Assembly: GCF_000800255.1 (NCBI RefSeq)
Contig: NZ_CP009747.1
Span: 2,852,001-2,916,000 of the forward strand
DNA from: Pseudomonas parafulva
GTDB taxonomy: Bacteria; Pseudomonadota; Gammaproteobacteria; Pseudomonadales; Pseudomonadaceae
Length of the DNA: 64,000 bases
Reading direction: 5' to 3'
The translations under genes and the position numbers were made by a program. Below the pieces are notes generated by a model. That model did not search any database, was not told the DNA's origin, and saw nothing but the letters and a program-made list of their open reading frames with translations. Numbering within the stretch: the stretch's first letter is position 1; every line of letters begins with the position of its first letter. This document shows positions 54,959 to 64,000 of this stretch, in pieces.

Positions 54959-56734
54959 TCACTCGACCTTGGTCTGCTCGCGCAGGCGGATGTGCAACTC
55001 ACGCAGCGCCTTGGCATCGACCTGGCCTGGAGCCTGGGTCATGACATCGGCGGCGCTCTGGGTTTTCGGGAAGGCGATCACTTCTCGGATCGACTGAGCG
55101 CCGGTCATCAGCATGACCAGGCGATCCAGACCGAAGGCCAGACCACCATGGGGCGGCGCACCGAACTTCAGGGCATCGAGCAGGAAGCCGAACTTCTCCT
55201 CCTGCTCCGCGGCCTCGATACCCAACAGGCGGAACACGGCCTGCTGCATTTCCTTGCGGTGGATACGGATCGAACCACCGCCCAGCTCAGTGCCGTTGAG
55301 CACCATGTCGTAAGCGCGCGACAGGGCACCGGCCGGATTGGCTTCGAGCTCTTCAGGGGTGCACTTGGGCGCGGTGAACGGGTGGTGAAGTGCGCTGAAG
55401 CTACCGTCATCGTTCTCTTCGAACATCGGGAAGTCGACGACCCACATTGGCGCCCACTCGCAGGTCAGCAGATCGAAATCGTGACCCAGACGGATGCGCA
55501 GCGCGCCCAAGGCTTCACTGACGACCTTGAACTTGTCGGCACCGAAGAACACGATATCGCCATCGACCGCGCCGACGCGATCGAGGATCACCTCGAGGTT
55601 GGCCTCAGGAATGTTCTTGACGATGGGCGACTGCAGGCCTTCGACACCCTTGGCACGTTCGTTGACCTTGATGTACGCCAGGCCCTTGGCACCATAGATG
55701 CCGACGAACTTGGTGTACTCGTCGATCTTGCTGCGCGGCATGGCAGCGCCGCCCGGTACGCGCAGGGCGGTGACGCGGCATTTGGGATCGTTGGCAGGAC
55801 CGGCGAAGACCTTGAAGTCGACATCCTTCAACTGGTCGGCGACATCCACCAGTTCCAGCGGGTTACGCAGGTCAGGCTTGTCGGAGCCGTAACGGCGCAT
55901 GGCTTCTTCGAAGGTCATGTGCGGGAAGTCGCCGAACTCCAGATCCAGCACTTCCTTGAACAGCTTGCGGATCATGCCCTCGGTCAGGCCCATGATCTCG
56001 GACTCGTCGAGGAAGCTGGTCTCGATGTCGATCTGGGTAAACTCTGGCTGGCGGTCAGCGCGCAGGTCTTCGTCGCGGAAGCACTTGGCAATCTGGTAGT
56101 AACGGTCGAAACCCGCCACCATCAGCAACTGCTTGAACAGCTGGGGCGACTGCGGCAGTGCGAAGAAGCTGCCGGGGTGGGTGCGGCTGGGCACCAGATA
56201 GTCGCGGGCGCCTTCTGGCGTGGCGCGAGTCAGGATCGGCGTTTCGACGTCCAGGAAGCCGTTTTCGTCGAGGAAGCGGCGGATGCTGCTGGTGATGCGT
56301 GAACGCAGACGCAGCTTGTCGGCCATTTCCGGACGGCGCAGGTCAATGAAGCGGTACCGCAGGCGGGTTTCCTCGCCGACATCGGAATACTCGTTCAGCG
56401 GGAACGGCGGCGTTTCGGCTTCGTTGAGCACGTTCAACTGATAGCCCAGCACTTCGATAGCGCCGGAGGCCATGTTCGCATTCACTGCGCCGTCAGGACG
56501 CTTGCGCACCTTGCCGGTGATCTGCACCACGTACTCGCTGCGCACGCGGTCGGCGGCGGCGAAGGTGTCGGCGCGATCCGGATCGAACACGACCTGGGCC
56601 ATGCCTTCGCGATCACGGATATCGAGGAAGATCACCCCGCCGTGGTCGCGACGACGGTGGACCCAGCCGCAAAGGGTGACTTCCTGGCCGTCCAGGCTCT
56701 CGTTCAGTTGGCCGCAATAATGGCTGCGCATCAT
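54959..56734 (-). CDS. aspS: Aspartyl-tRNA synthetase
   Basis: A 591-residue class IIb synthetase: OB-fold anticodon domain ([22 protein letters not shown]), motif 2 with [24 protein letters not shown], a GAD insertion, and motif 3 [15 protein letters not shown]. Pseudomonads use a non-discriminating AspRS that also charges tRNA-Asn, later amidated by GatCAB; whether this copy does so is known only from the family. Two adjacent ATG codons (56734 and 56731) are both possible starts. Confidence 0.98.
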   Translation of the reverse strand: MMRSHYCGQLNESLDGQEVTLCGWVHRRRDHGGVIFLDIRDREGMAQVVFDPDRADTFAAADRVRSEYVVQITGKVRKRPDGAVNANMASGAIEVLGYQLNVLNEAETPPFPLNEYSDVGEETRLRYRFIDLRRPEMADKLRLRSRITSSIRRFLDENGFLDVETPILTRATPEGARDYLVPSRTHPGSFFALPQSPQLFKQLLMVAGFDRYYQIAKCFRDEDLRADRQPEFTQIDIETSFLDESEIMGLTEGMIRKLFKEVLDLEFGDFPHMTFEEAMRRYGSDKPDLRNPLELVDVADQLKDVDFKVFAGPANDPKCRVTALRVPGGAAMPRSKIDEYTKFVGIYGAKGLAYIKVNERAKGVEGLQSPIVKNIPEANLEVILDRVGAVDGDIVFFGADKFKVVSEALGALRIRLGHDFDLLTCEWAPMWVVDFPMFEENDDGSFSALHHPFTAPKCTPEELEANPAGALSRAYDMVLNGTELGGGSIRIHRKEMQQAVFRLLGIEAAEQEEKFGFLLDALKFGAPPHGGLAFGLDRLVMLMTGAQSIREVIAFPKTQSAADVMTQAPGQVDAKALRELHIRLREQTKVE

Positions 56735-56828
56735 GATCGTGGTTTCGCTTCTCGTGATTCGTGTAATCGGTGGCGGTCTTGCATGCCCTAAAGGCTAATA
56801 GTGCAAGACCCTGTCGCTGCAATTCAAC

Positions 56829-57047
56829 TCAGTCGGCCTTGTCGCCGGCCAGGTTCTTTTTCGCGCCGGTCTTGAAGTCGGTTTCATACCAGCCACTGCC
56901 GCTCAGGCGGAAGCCGGGAACCGAGAGCAATTTCTTCAAGGCGGGTGCCTGGCAGGCGGGACACTCGGTCAACGGCGCTGCGCTGATCTTCTGCAACGCC
57001 TCCAGGCGATGGTCGCAAGACGCGCATTGATAGTCATAAAGGGGCAT
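56829..57047 (-). CDS. FmdB-family zinc-ribbon protein
   Basis: A 72-residue protein with the zinc ribbon MPLYDYQCASCDHRLEALQK and CPACQ, two CxxC pairs, and the tail LLSVPGFRLSGSGWYETDFK. These small proteins are common upstream of aspS in gammaproteobacteria. The family was once called a putative regulator; the actual function is unknown. It precedes aspS by 94 bases on the same strand. Confidence 0.9.
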   Translation of the reverse strand: MPLYDYQCASCDHRLEALQKISAAPLTECPACQAPALKKLLSVPGFRLSGSGWYETDFKTGAKKNLAGDKAD

Positions 57048-57139
57048 GGAGGTCTCTCGTCAACCACAACGCAGGCTGCCATGGCAGCAAAAAGCGCGAT
57101 TATATATGGTTGTGCCGTACAGCGCAGCCCGCCCTGCGA

Positions 57140-57457
57140 TCAGTGCGTCTGAGGCGGATCCAGCAGCCATGCGACGCAGATCACCCGGATCAACCCACTG
57201 AAGTTGCGCACACCGCCTTGGCGCAGATGCACTTCACGGTCGACATAGGACAGCACGGCGCTGACCGAGCAACCGTTGGCCTGAGCGATAGTCTCGAGAA
57301 TTCGCCAGTAGACGGCCTCCAGACGCAGGCAGGTGGCGAAACCATTGAGCCTGACCGAACGCGAAACCGGCACGATCAGCATCATGTCGAAGTCTGCCCT
57401 GAAAGGGTCCTTGCAATCCTTGCTCGGCCATCCACCACTTCTGCTCTCCTGCCCCAT
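57140..57457 (-). CDS. Ribbon-helix-helix domain protein
   Basis: A 105-residue protein from an ATG preceded by GAGG at nine bases. The core SRSVRLNGFATCLRLEAVYWRILETIAQANGCSVSAVLSYV forms a beta strand and two helices of the RHH_4 type, followed by FSGLIRVICVAWLL. Proteins of this family are predicted DNA-binding dimers. Its first 35 residues (MGQESRSGG...) are variable. It lies downstream of dps and its terminator, upstream of the FmdB gene; the target is unknown. Confidence 0.72.
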   Translation of the reverse strand: MGQESRSGGWPSKDCKDPFRADFDMMLIVPVSRSVRLNGFATCLRLEAVYWRILETIAQANGCSVSAVLSYVDREVHLRQGGVRNFSGLIRVICVAWLLDPPQTH

Positions 57458-57565
57458 AGATGCGCCCCTCGTCGCTGATCGATCACCCCTGGAGCAACAG
57501 CGCCAGGATGGCGCAATGAAGCGCCGTTGAGGCGTTGCAGAGCAGCAGTAAGCGTTTCCCACCAA

Positions 57566-57600
57566 CAAAAAGGCCCGGAATCACACGCGACCCCGGGCCC
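57566..57600 (-). terminator. Terminator of dps
   Basis: On the minus strand GGCCCGG...CCGGGCC is followed by TTTTTG, 32 bases after the dps stop codon. Confidence 0.9.
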
Positions 57601-57631
57601 TCTGGCGCACAATCACACCTGCATTACAGCG

Positions 57632-58105
57632 TTATTGACCGTCCAGCAGCACCCGCAGCATCCAGGCAGTTTTCTCATGGACCTGCATGCGCTGGGTGAG
57701 CAGATCGGCGGTAGGCTCATCGCTGACCTTGTCCACCACCGGGAAGATGCTACGCGCAGTGCGCACCACAGCTTCCTGCCCCTGCACCAACTGACGGATC
57801 ATTTCGTCGGCGGGCGGCACCCCCGCCTCCTCTTCGATCGAAGAGTGACGTGCATAGAACGCGTAGGAACCCGGAGCTGGAAAGCCCAGCGCACGAATAC
57901 GCTCGGCAATCGAGTCGACGGCCAGAGCCAGTTCGTTGTACTGCTCCTCGAACATCAGGTGCAGCGTACGAAATGAAGGCCCAGTGACGTTCCAATGGAA
58001 GTTGTGGGTCTTCAGATACAGCACATAGGTGTCCGACAACAGGCGCGACAGCCCTTCGACAATGGACTTACGGTCTTCTTCACTGATACCGATATCAATA
58101 GCCAT
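57632..58105 (-). CDS. dps: Dps-family ferritin-like DNA-protection protein
   Basis: A 157-residue four-helix protein starting at MAIDIGIS. The ferroxidase site between subunits is visible in [40 protein letters not shown] (His, Asp/Glu set). Dps dodecamers store iron with hydrogen peroxide as oxidant and may bind DNA. It has its own terminator and, by its position, its own promoter in 58106-58381. Confidence 0.93.
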   Translation of the reverse strand: MAIDIGISEEDRKSIVEGLSRLLSDTYVLYLKTHNFHWNVTGPSFRTLHLMFEEQYNELALAVDSIAERIRALGFPAPGSYAFYARHSSIEEEAGVPPADEMIRQLVQGQEAVVRTARSIFPVVDKVSDEPTADLLTQRMQVHEKTAWMLRVLLDGQ

Positions 58106-58381
58106 GAATCTCCCCTTTCCATAAGGCTTGACGATCAAGCAGACCAAACGACTGTACCAACACGCGTAGGACGCTTCCCATGAAACGATTCAATCGACCC
58201 GTTTACGGTAGCCGGTTTGAGAAGCCCATGGCTTTACTGTTAAATAGGCATCGTGCCACCCGTGCGGACCGTTATTGCCGGGTGCATAGGCTGACTGTCA
58301 CGTGATCGCGCCCTCAGCTTTCGCGCACCGTGCCATCAGCTCTTCCTGTGATCGGCCTTATCCACCATGTGAGCCCACCTA

Positions 58382-58975
58382 ATGTTCAAGATCGTCCATC
58401 TGGTGACGGGCGTCGCGGCTTTGCTGCTCTCGCTCATACCCAGCCTCAGAACCGACGCTGCACCTCTACTGCAACAGCCTGACGCCCTTTACCTGGCCCT
58501 GCTTGGGCTACTCAACCTGGTATTGGCGCCCGTAGTACCGCTTTACTACCGCACCATGCGTCAACGGGTACAGAATCTGGCCAGCGCTTTGCTAGTGGCC
58601 GCGGTCATCCTTCAGACCATTACCCTGCTTGCCCGCCCCGAACTCGGCAGCCTGTGGGCGTTGCTCTGCGCAGCCCTGGCGGTGCTTCTGCACCTGTTCG
58701 CCGGCTTCGCCCGCGGCCCGCGCCTCGCACGCAGCAACCCTGCCGACGCGGCGCAGACCAGCAAGCGCGATACCGGAACCGTGAAGTGGTTCAACACCTC
58801 GAAAGGCTTCGGATTCATCTCGCGTGATAGCGGCGATGACATCTTCGTGCACTTTCGCGCCATCCGCGGCGAAGGCCACCGCGTCCTGGTCGAAGGTCAG
58901 CGCGTGGAGTTCTCGGTGATGCATCGCGACAAAGGCCTGCAGGCCGAAGACGTGATCGCGGTGTCACGCCGCTGA
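58382..58975 (+). CDS. Membrane-anchored cold-shock-domain protein
   Basis: A 197-residue protein. Residues 1 to about 110 contain four hydrophobic segments ([75 protein letters not shown]). A linker leads to a complete cold-shock domain at about 131-195: [18 protein letters not shown] with RNP1 KGFGFI and RNP2 DIFVHF. The fusion would tether an RNA/ssDNA-binding domain to the inner membrane. It is divergent from dps and convergent with slyX. Confidence 0.87.
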   Translation: MFKIVHLVTGVAALLLSLIPSLRTDAAPLLQQPDALYLALLGLLNLVLAPVVPLYYRTMRQRVQNLASALLVAAVILQTITLLARPELGSLWALLCAALAVLLHLFAGFARGPRLARSNPADAAQTSKRDTGTVKWFNTSKGFGFISRDSGDDIFVHFRAIRGEGHRVLVEGQRVEFSVMHRDKGLQAEDVIAVSRR

Positions 58976-58995
58976 CCCAACCGCCTCCGCCGCCC

Positions 58996-59202
58996 TCAAT
59001 AATGAGGCGGTGGAGGCTCATCCTCTCCGGCTTCGTACTGGCCAACCATTTCCTCATAGCGCTTGAGCAGTTCAGCCATCTGCAATTGCAGGCGCTCGAT
59101 CACTCGACTCTGTCCCGCCAATTCATCGTTGAGCGCCTGAATAGTGTCGTCCTGAAAGGCTTGGCGCGTTTCCAGCTCTATGACGCGTGACTCCAGCGAC
59201 AT
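58996..59202 (-). CDS. slyX: SlyX family coiled-coil protein
   Basis: A 68-residue protein from [28 protein letters not shown], a heptad-repeat coiled coil to about residue 55, ending with the SlyX hallmark PPPPHY. The function is unknown. The start lies two bases after the stop of the HIT gene, so both are co-translated. Confidence 0.93.
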   Translation of the reverse strand: MSLESRVIELETRQAFQDDTIQALNDELAGQSRVIERLQLQMAELLKRYEEMVGQYEAGEDEPPPPHY

Positions 59203-59204
59203 TT

Positions 59205-59624
59205 TCAAATCTCCACGAAACCATCGAGCGCCAGCGCCTTGATGCGTTGACGCAGGGCGTCCACCTGACCTGGCGCATAATCGCGCGCAGCCACCTTCCC
59301 CCACACTGGCGCAGGCCATGCTGGATCCATGCGGTGGCGGACGACGATGTGCATGTGCAACTGGCTCACCACATTGCCCAGCGTGGCGACGTTCATCTTG
59401 TCAGCCGCAAACTCGACCTTCAGTGCCTCGGCCAACGCCGTCACCTCGGTCCACAATTGCTGGCGATCAACTTCGTTCAGCTCGAATAGCTCGCATACAT
59501 CGGGGCGCCGGGGCACGAGAATGAACCAGGGGTAATTGGCATCACGACTGACCAACAGACGGCACAACGGCAAATCCCCCAGCACCAGTGAATCCTGTTG
59601 TAGACGCGCATCCAGAACAAACAC
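59205..59624 (-). CDS. HIT-family protein
   Basis: A 139-residue protein from the GTG at 59624 ([10 protein letters not shown]), which lies six bases after GGGGAGG; the upstream ATG at 59639 would place that site inside the coding region. The HIT motif is [11 protein letters not shown] with His90 and His92; the third His of the canonical HxHxHxx triad is replaced by Val94. [10 protein letters not shown] is the conserved early strand. HIT proteins hydrolyse nucleotide phosphoramidates or related bonds; the substrate is not known. Confidence 0.88.
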   Translation of the reverse strand: MFVLDARLQQDSLVLGDLPLCRLLVSRDANYPWFILVPRRPDVCELFELNEVDRQQLWTEVTALAEALKVEFAADKMNVATLGNVVSQLHMHIVVRHRMDPAWPAPVWGKVAARDYAPGQVDALRQRIKALALDGFVEI

Positions 59625-60360
59625 TACAAACCTCCCCATTCGTCACGATCCGGCTCGGGCGCCGGAAAAGCGCAAGCATACCTTGGCGACGGCGCCCCAG
59701 GCAGGCCATGCGCTCCCCATGATGAAACCGCCGGAACCCACTGCACCGCAATCGGTAACACTGCGCTACTTTTCGCACCAAAATGAGGCGAAGAAAACAC
59801 TTATTCAACAGCGACGCAGCACAAACTACTCAGCATGAACAGTCGACGGTAACACCTTGACCTGAAAGCCAGCATTCAAACGCGGCCAGCACTCACCGCA
59901 CGGCATACCATCAGACACTCGACACCCCATGTTTCCGGGCGATCTGAGATGGCCACCCGCCATTTGTGAAAATTTCATCAACCGGAACAGTTTTTGTGCA
60001 TGCTTGTTGCATTCAGCAAAAGCCAAGTCGACAGGTCATCCGCGCAGGCAGCACAGCCGCGGTAAATGACAACAGCGGCAGGATTTGCCACGAGACTTGC
60101 TTCCCTGCCATTACGGCTGCATTACGAGGAACAAGCAGCGCCACGTTGTATAACCCTGATAAAGGGGGCGTGATTTGCGACATGGAAATAACTGTCAGCG
60201 ACACGACCATAAACTTACCGAAAGGTTCCGTTTTTGGTGTCGCCAAGATTACCCAGCGTGATATACATTTTTCGCGGACATAAAAAGAAAGCGCTGCCCC
60301 GTATAACCAAAAACAGTTGGGCGTAGCGGTACTCTTCCTAAACCAAAGGAGCAAATCACG
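59625..60360. other. Long intergenic region ahead of oprD
   Basis: These 736 bases contain no credible coding sequence. Composition is more AT-rich than the neighbouring genes, especially 60150-60350, as expected for a strongly regulated porin promoter. AAAGGAG precedes the oprD start. I saw no clear operator, small RNA or repeat in the rest. Confidence 0.6.
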
Positions 60361-61653
60361 ATGCGCGTGATGAAGTGGAGCATGATCGCCCTGGCTGTTG
60401 CAGCAGGGACTTCGCAGATGGCTGTGGCCTCTTCGCAGGACGAGTCCAAGGGCTTCGTCGAAGACAGCAAGCTGAACGTCAAGATGCGGAACCTGTATTT
60501 CAGCCGTGACTACCGAAACGCGGAAACCGCAGCCAATCGCGCCAACCGCGTTCGTCATGACCAGCGCGAATGGGGCCAAGGCTTCATCGGTACCTTCGAA
60601 TCGGGCTTTACCCAGGGCACCGTCGGCGTGGGTGTCGACGCCATCGGCCTGCTGGGCCTCAAGCTCGACAGCGGTCGCGGCTATTCGGGCACCGGCCTGT
60701 TCCCTACTGGCTCGGACCGTCGCTCCCAGGACGATTACTCCAAGGGCGGCGCCGCAGTCAAATTCCGCATCTCCGACACCGTGCTGAAAGTCGGTCAGCA
60801 ATTCACCGCACTGCCTGTCTTCGCCACCGACGACAGCCGCCTGCTGCCGGAAACCGCTGAAGGCGCGTTGATCACCAGCAACGAAATCAAAGGGCTGACC
60901 CTGCACGCCGGTCGCTTCACTGCACTGAATGCGCAGGCCGAGACCAATCACGACAGCCTGAACCTGAAGTCGGCTAATGTCCTGGGCGGTACCTACCTCA
61001 TCACCGACGGCCTGAGCACCAGCCTCTACTACTCCAAAGTGGAAGACTACTGGCGCAAATACTATGGCAACGTGAACTGGTCTGTTCCGCTGTCCGACAA
61101 ACAAGGCCTGGTGTTCGATTTCAACATCTATGACACCAAGAGCGATGGTCGCGGCATCCAACGCGCTGAGAAGGATGGCACCACCAAGCTCGACAACCGT
61201 GCATTCAGCCTCTCCGGCGCCTATAACATCGGCGCGCACACCTTCACCCTGGCTTACCAGCGCGTGACCGGCGACGGCGACTACGGCTACGGCGTCGACG
61301 GTGGCGGTACTGTGTTCCTGGCCAACTCCGTTGCCCGTTCGGACTTCAACGCCGAAGACGAAAAATCCTGGCAGGCGCGCTATGACCTGAACTTCGCCGA
61401 GTACGGCATTCCAGGCCTGTCGTTCATGACCCGCTACGTTCGCGGCACCGGCGCCAACACTGCCACCAGCGACAACGGCAAAGAGTGGGAGCGTGACATC
61501 GACGTGAAGTACGTCCTGCAGGAAGGCCCTGCCAAGGATCTGAGCTTCCGCGTCCGCCAGGCCACCTACCGCTCCAGCGACGGCGTCTACTACGGTTCGG
61601 GCTCGCTCGACGAACTGCGCCTGATCGTCGAATACCCGCTGAGCATCCTGTAA
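60361..61653 (+). CDS. oprD: OprD-family outer-membrane porin
   Basis: A 430-residue barrel protein with a signal peptide of about 24 residues (LAVAAGTSQMAVAS). The start of the mature chain (SQDESKGFVEDSKLNVKMRNLYFSRDYR) and REWGQGFIGTFESGFTQGTVGVGVDAIGLLGLKLDSG are hallmarks of the OprD/Occ family. In P. aeruginosa OprD (OccD1) takes up basic amino acids and lets carbapenems in. It sits upstream of proS, its usual place, which supports assignment to the OprD branch rather than another Occ porin. Confidence 0.93.
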   Translation: MRVMKWSMIALAVAAGTSQMAVASSQDESKGFVEDSKLNVKMRNLYFSRDYRNAETAANRANRVRHDQREWGQGFIGTFESGFTQGTVGVGVDAIGLLGLKLDSGRGYSGTGLFPTGSDRRSQDDYSKGGAAVKFRISDTVLKVGQQFTALPVFATDDSRLLPETAEGALITSNEIKGLTLHAGRFTALNAQAETNHDSLNLKSANVLGGTYLITDGLSTSLYYSKVEDYWRKYYGNVNWSVPLSDKQGLVFDFNIYDTKSDGRGIQRAEKDGTTKLDNRAFSLSGAYNIGAHTFTLAYQRVTGDGDYGYGVDGGGTVFLANSVARSDFNAEDEKSWQARYDLNFAEYGIPGLSFMTRYVRGTGANTATSDNGKEWERDIDVKYVLQEGPAKDLSFRVRQATYRSSDGVYYGSGSLDELRLIVEYPLSIL

Positions 61654-61682
61654 GCCCCGGCTTGCATCGTTGCGCCACGAAG

Positions 61683-61708
61683 AAGCCCGGCATTCGCCGG
61701 GCTTTTTC
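61683..61708 (+). terminator. Terminator of oprD
   Basis: AAGCCCGGC-ATTC-GCCGGGCTTTTT, 30 bases after the oprD stop codon. Confidence 0.9.
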
Positions 61709-61812
61709 ATGGCTGACAAAGGCAGGCGCCCTGGGGCATCCTGTACGCCTTCCTCTGACGCCCGTACAATGCGGGGTCTTTTCAAATACTCAGGCAATCG
61801 ACACGGCTTCCC

Positions 61813-63528
61813 ATGCGCACCAGTCAATATTTGCTCGCCACCCAGAAAGAAACTCCGGCAGACGCCGTCGTCATCAGCCACCAGCTCATGCTGCGTGCCG
61901 GCATGATCCGCAAGCTGGCCTCCGGCCTGTACACCTGGCTGCCGATGGGCCTGCGGGTAATGCGCAAGGTCGAGCAGGTCGTGCGCGAAGAAATGAACGC
62001 TGCCGGCGCCCTCGAAGTGCTCATGCCCAGCATCCAGCCCGCTGAACTGTGGCAGGAGTCCGGGCGCTGGGAGCAGTACGGCCCTGAGTTGCTGCGGTTG
62101 AAGGACCGTCATGACCGTGAGTTCTGCGTAGGCCCGACACACGAGGAAGTGATCACCGACCTGGCGCGCAACGAGCTGTCCAGCTACAAGCAATTGCCAC
62201 TGAACATGTATCAGATCCAGACCAAGTTCCGCGACGAAATCCGTCCGCGCTTCGGGCTGATGCGTGGCCGCGAGTTCATCATGAAGGACGCCTACTCCTT
62301 CCATGCCGACCAGGCTTCGCTGCAGGAAACCTACGACCGCATGCACCAGGCCTACACCAACGTCTTCACCCGCCTGGGCCTGGACTTCCGGCCCGTGCAA
62401 GCCGACACCGGCTCCATTGGCGGTAGCTACTCCCACGAATTCCACGTCCTGGCCTCTTCCGGCGAGGACGATGTGATCTTCAGCGACAGCTCCGACTACG
62501 CTGCCAACATCGAGAAAGCCGAAGCGATTCCGCGCGAAACCGTGCGCCCGGCGCCCACCGAAGAACTGCGCCTGGTCGATACGCCCAACGCCAAGACCAT
62601 CGCGCAATTGGTGGAGAGCTTTGGCCTGCCGATCGAGAAGACCGTCAAGACCTTGATCGTGCGCGGCAGCGAGGAAGGCAAGCTGGTTGCCCTGGTGGTA
62701 CGCGGCGATCATGAGCTCAACGAAATCAAGGCTGCCAAGCTCGAACAGGTCGCCGACCCACTGGTCATGGCCAGCGACGCGGAACTGCGCGACGCCATCG
62801 GCGCTGGCGCCGGCTCGCTGGGCCCGCTGAACCTGCCACTGGAATGCGTCATCGACCGCTCGGTCGCGTTGATGAGCGACTTCGGCATCGGCGCCAACAT
62901 CGACGATAAACACTACTTTGGCGTGAACTGGGAGCGCGATCTGCCGGTGCCACAGGTGGCCGACCTGCGTAATGTGGTCGAAGGCGACCCGAGCCCGGAT
63001 GGCCAAGGCACGCTGGTGATCAAGCGCGGTATCGAGGTGGGGCACATCTTCCAGCTCGGCACCAAGTACAGCGAAGCGCTGAAGTGCCAGGTACTGGGCG
63101 AAAACGGCAAGCCCGTAGTGCTTTCCATGGGCTGCTATGGCATCGGTGTCTCTCGCGTGGTTGCTGCGGCCATCGAGCAGAGCCACGACGACAAGGGCAT
63201 CATCTGGAATGACGCCCTGGCGCCGTTCCAGATCGCCCTGGTACCCCTGCGGTACGAAACCGACGCCGTACGCGAAGCCACCGACAAACTGTATGCCGAG
63301 CTGACGGCGGCCGGCTTCGAGGTGCTGTTGGACGACCGCGACAAGAAGACCAGCCCCGGCATCAAGTTCGCCGACATGGAACTGATCGGCATCCCACATC
63401 GCATCGTCGTCAGCGACCGAGGCTTGGCCGACGGCAACCTGGAGTACAAGCACCGTACCGAGCAGGACGCACAACCGCTGCCACTGAACGAAGTGCTGAC
63501 CTTCCTGCAGGCCCGCATCCGCCGCTGA
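61813..63528 (+). CDS. proS: Prolyl-tRNA synthetase
   Basis: A 571-residue bacterial-type class II enzyme. Motif 1 lies in [19 protein letters not shown], motif 2 in [31 protein letters not shown] and motif 3 in [17 protein letters not shown]. An editing (INS) domain between motifs 2 and 3 (about residues 225-400, [31 protein letters not shown]) removes mischarged alanine. The C-terminal anticodon domain ends at FLQARIRR. Confidence 0.98.
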   Translation: MRTSQYLLATQKETPADAVVISHQLMLRAGMIRKLASGLYTWLPMGLRVMRKVEQVVREEMNAAGALEVLMPSIQPAELWQESGRWEQYGPELLRLKDRHDREFCVGPTHEEVITDLARNELSSYKQLPLNMYQIQTKFRDEIRPRFGLMRGREFIMKDAYSFHADQASLQETYDRMHQAYTNVFTRLGLDFRPVQADTGSIGGSYSHEFHVLASSGEDDVIFSDSSDYAANIEKAEAIPRETVRPAPTEELRLVDTPNAKTIAQLVESFGLPIEKTVKTLIVRGSEEGKLVALVVRGDHELNEIKAAKLEQVADPLVMASDAELRDAIGAGAGSLGPLNLPLECVIDRSVALMSDFGIGANIDDKHYFGVNWERDLPVPQVADLRNVVEGDPSPDGQGTLVIKRGIEVGHIFQLGTKYSEALKCQVLGENGKPVVLSMGCYGIGVSRVVAAAIEQSHDDKGIIWNDALAPFQIALVPLRYETDAVREATDKLYAELTAAGFEVLLDDRDKKTSPGIKFADMELIGIPHRIVVSDRGLADGNLEYKHRTEQDAQPLPLNEVLTFLQARIRR

Positions 63529-63548
63529 CCCATACTGCACGAGTGACC

Positions 63549-64000
63549 ATGTCCAAGCGAAGTACCTTTACCCTGGGGGGCGCCGCACTCTGCGGCGCCC
63601 TGTTCCTCAGCGGCTGCGCCAACCAGATGTCCCAGCGCAGCGAACACGAGGAGCGTGTCGAGCGCAAACTGCTCGAACACAGTCTGCAGATCGATGTCGG
63701 CGAGCCCAAGGTCATGGAGCTGCCGCAACGACGCGTGCGCGTCAACGAGCAGCGGCGCTTCGAAGTCACCGAGTTCGAGGTCACTCGCCGCTACGACCGC
63801 TACACGCCCTACCAACCCTGGCGGGAGATCTACGAGATTCCGCTGGGCGCGGTGGCCGTGGTGGCCGGCATCGGTGCCAATGTGGTCAACGTGCTCACCT
63901 TCGATAGCTTGCCCGAAAGCGTCACCCACGATTGGCTGAGCTATGGCCTTGCTGGGCTCAATCCGTTCATGAACGTGCAGTCCAACGGGCGCGCCCAGCA
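63549..64000 (+). CDS. Lipoprotein of unknown function, truncated by the window edge
   Basis: It starts at the ATG at 63549 and is open to the right end (150 codons visible). A signal peptide ends in the lipobox FLSGC (Cys23). The mature part has a charged region (RSEHEERVERKLLEHSL), VRVNEQRRFEVTEFEVTRRYDRYTPYQPWREIYEIPLG and a hydrophobic segment AVAVVAGIGANVVNVL. Twenty bases separate it from proS, so it may be co-transcribed. I do not recognise a named family. Confidence 0.8.
   Translation, partial: MSKRSTFTLGGAALCGALFLSGCANQMSQRSEHEERVERKLLEHSLQIDVGEPKVMELPQRRVRVNEQRRFEVTEFEVTRRYDRYTPYQPWREIYEIPLGAVAVVAGIGANVVNVLTFDSLPESVTHDWLSYGLAGLNPFMNVQSNGRAQ

Noticed and set aside
60013..63540. 1175-codon minus-strand frame covering oprD and proS
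   Set aside because: It is the antisense of two well-recognised genes and has no family features.

Overview
The window reads as chromosomal DNA of a Pseudomonas species, most likely from the P. putida side of the genus. The base composition is high-GC. Gene content and order are typically pseudomonad: tolQRAB-pal-cpoB next to ruvCAB, yebC, aspS, dps, slyX, oprD and proS; a bluB-containing cobalamin operon; an MxtR-type symporter/kinase hybrid; and katB-ankB. No plasmid, complete prophage, CRISPR array or complete insertion sequence is visible.

Layout, left to right. Bases 1-5750 hold a truncated TDT-family transporter, the hybrid sensor kinase MxtR/CrbS, RmuC and a small Sel1-like protein. 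Bases 5751-7657 are gene-poor: a DnaA-box cluster, a probable insertion-sequence relic and two small conserved proteins of unknown role. Bases 7804-10417 are a FadL-type porin and a periplasmic glutathione peroxidase facing each other across a 0.65-kb imperfect palindrome with hexamer tandem repeats in its core and a G-rich tract at the peroxidase stop codon. Bases 10465-13133 carry an MFS transporter with a translationally coupled 40-residue membrane protein, and a secreted GH5 glycosidase.

Bases 13239-22362 are a ten-gene, tightly overlapping late cobalamin pathway (cobO, cobB, bluB, cbiB, cobD, cobQ, cobU, cobT, cobC, cobS) read leftward behind one cobalamin riboswitch. It covers adenosylation, amidation, aminopropanol attachment, lower-ligand synthesis and nucleotide-loop assembly. 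Bases 22510-26436 hold an unknown protein, two paralogous NlpC/P60 lipoproteins, Hda and a bicupin protein. Bases 26588-37370 are mainly housekeeping: tRNA-Ser, dapA-bamC-MBL-purC, gcvR-bcp, an AI-2E family permease with a TusA-like protein, bepA, nadA and a YdgA-family protein.

Bases 37628-44466 look the most accessory: periplasmic catalase with its ankyrin partner, an OafA-like acyltransferase, and a TetR regulator-cytochrome b561-outer-membrane barrel operon preceded by a near-perfect operator/promoter palindrome. From 44607 to the end the core block returns: tRNA-Lys, queC-queE, the Tol-Pal system, the RuvABC resolvasome, yebC, aspS, small regulators, dps, a membrane-anchored cold-shock protein, slyX, an HIT protein, oprD, proS and a truncated lipoprotein gene.

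The best candidates for something not already described are the TetR-b561-barrel operon, the long palindrome plus G-quadruplex-like tract between fadL and gpx, the 40-residue protein coupled to the MFS gene, the DnaA-box cluster, and the phage-lysozyme-like protein that appears to have lost its catalytic glutamate.
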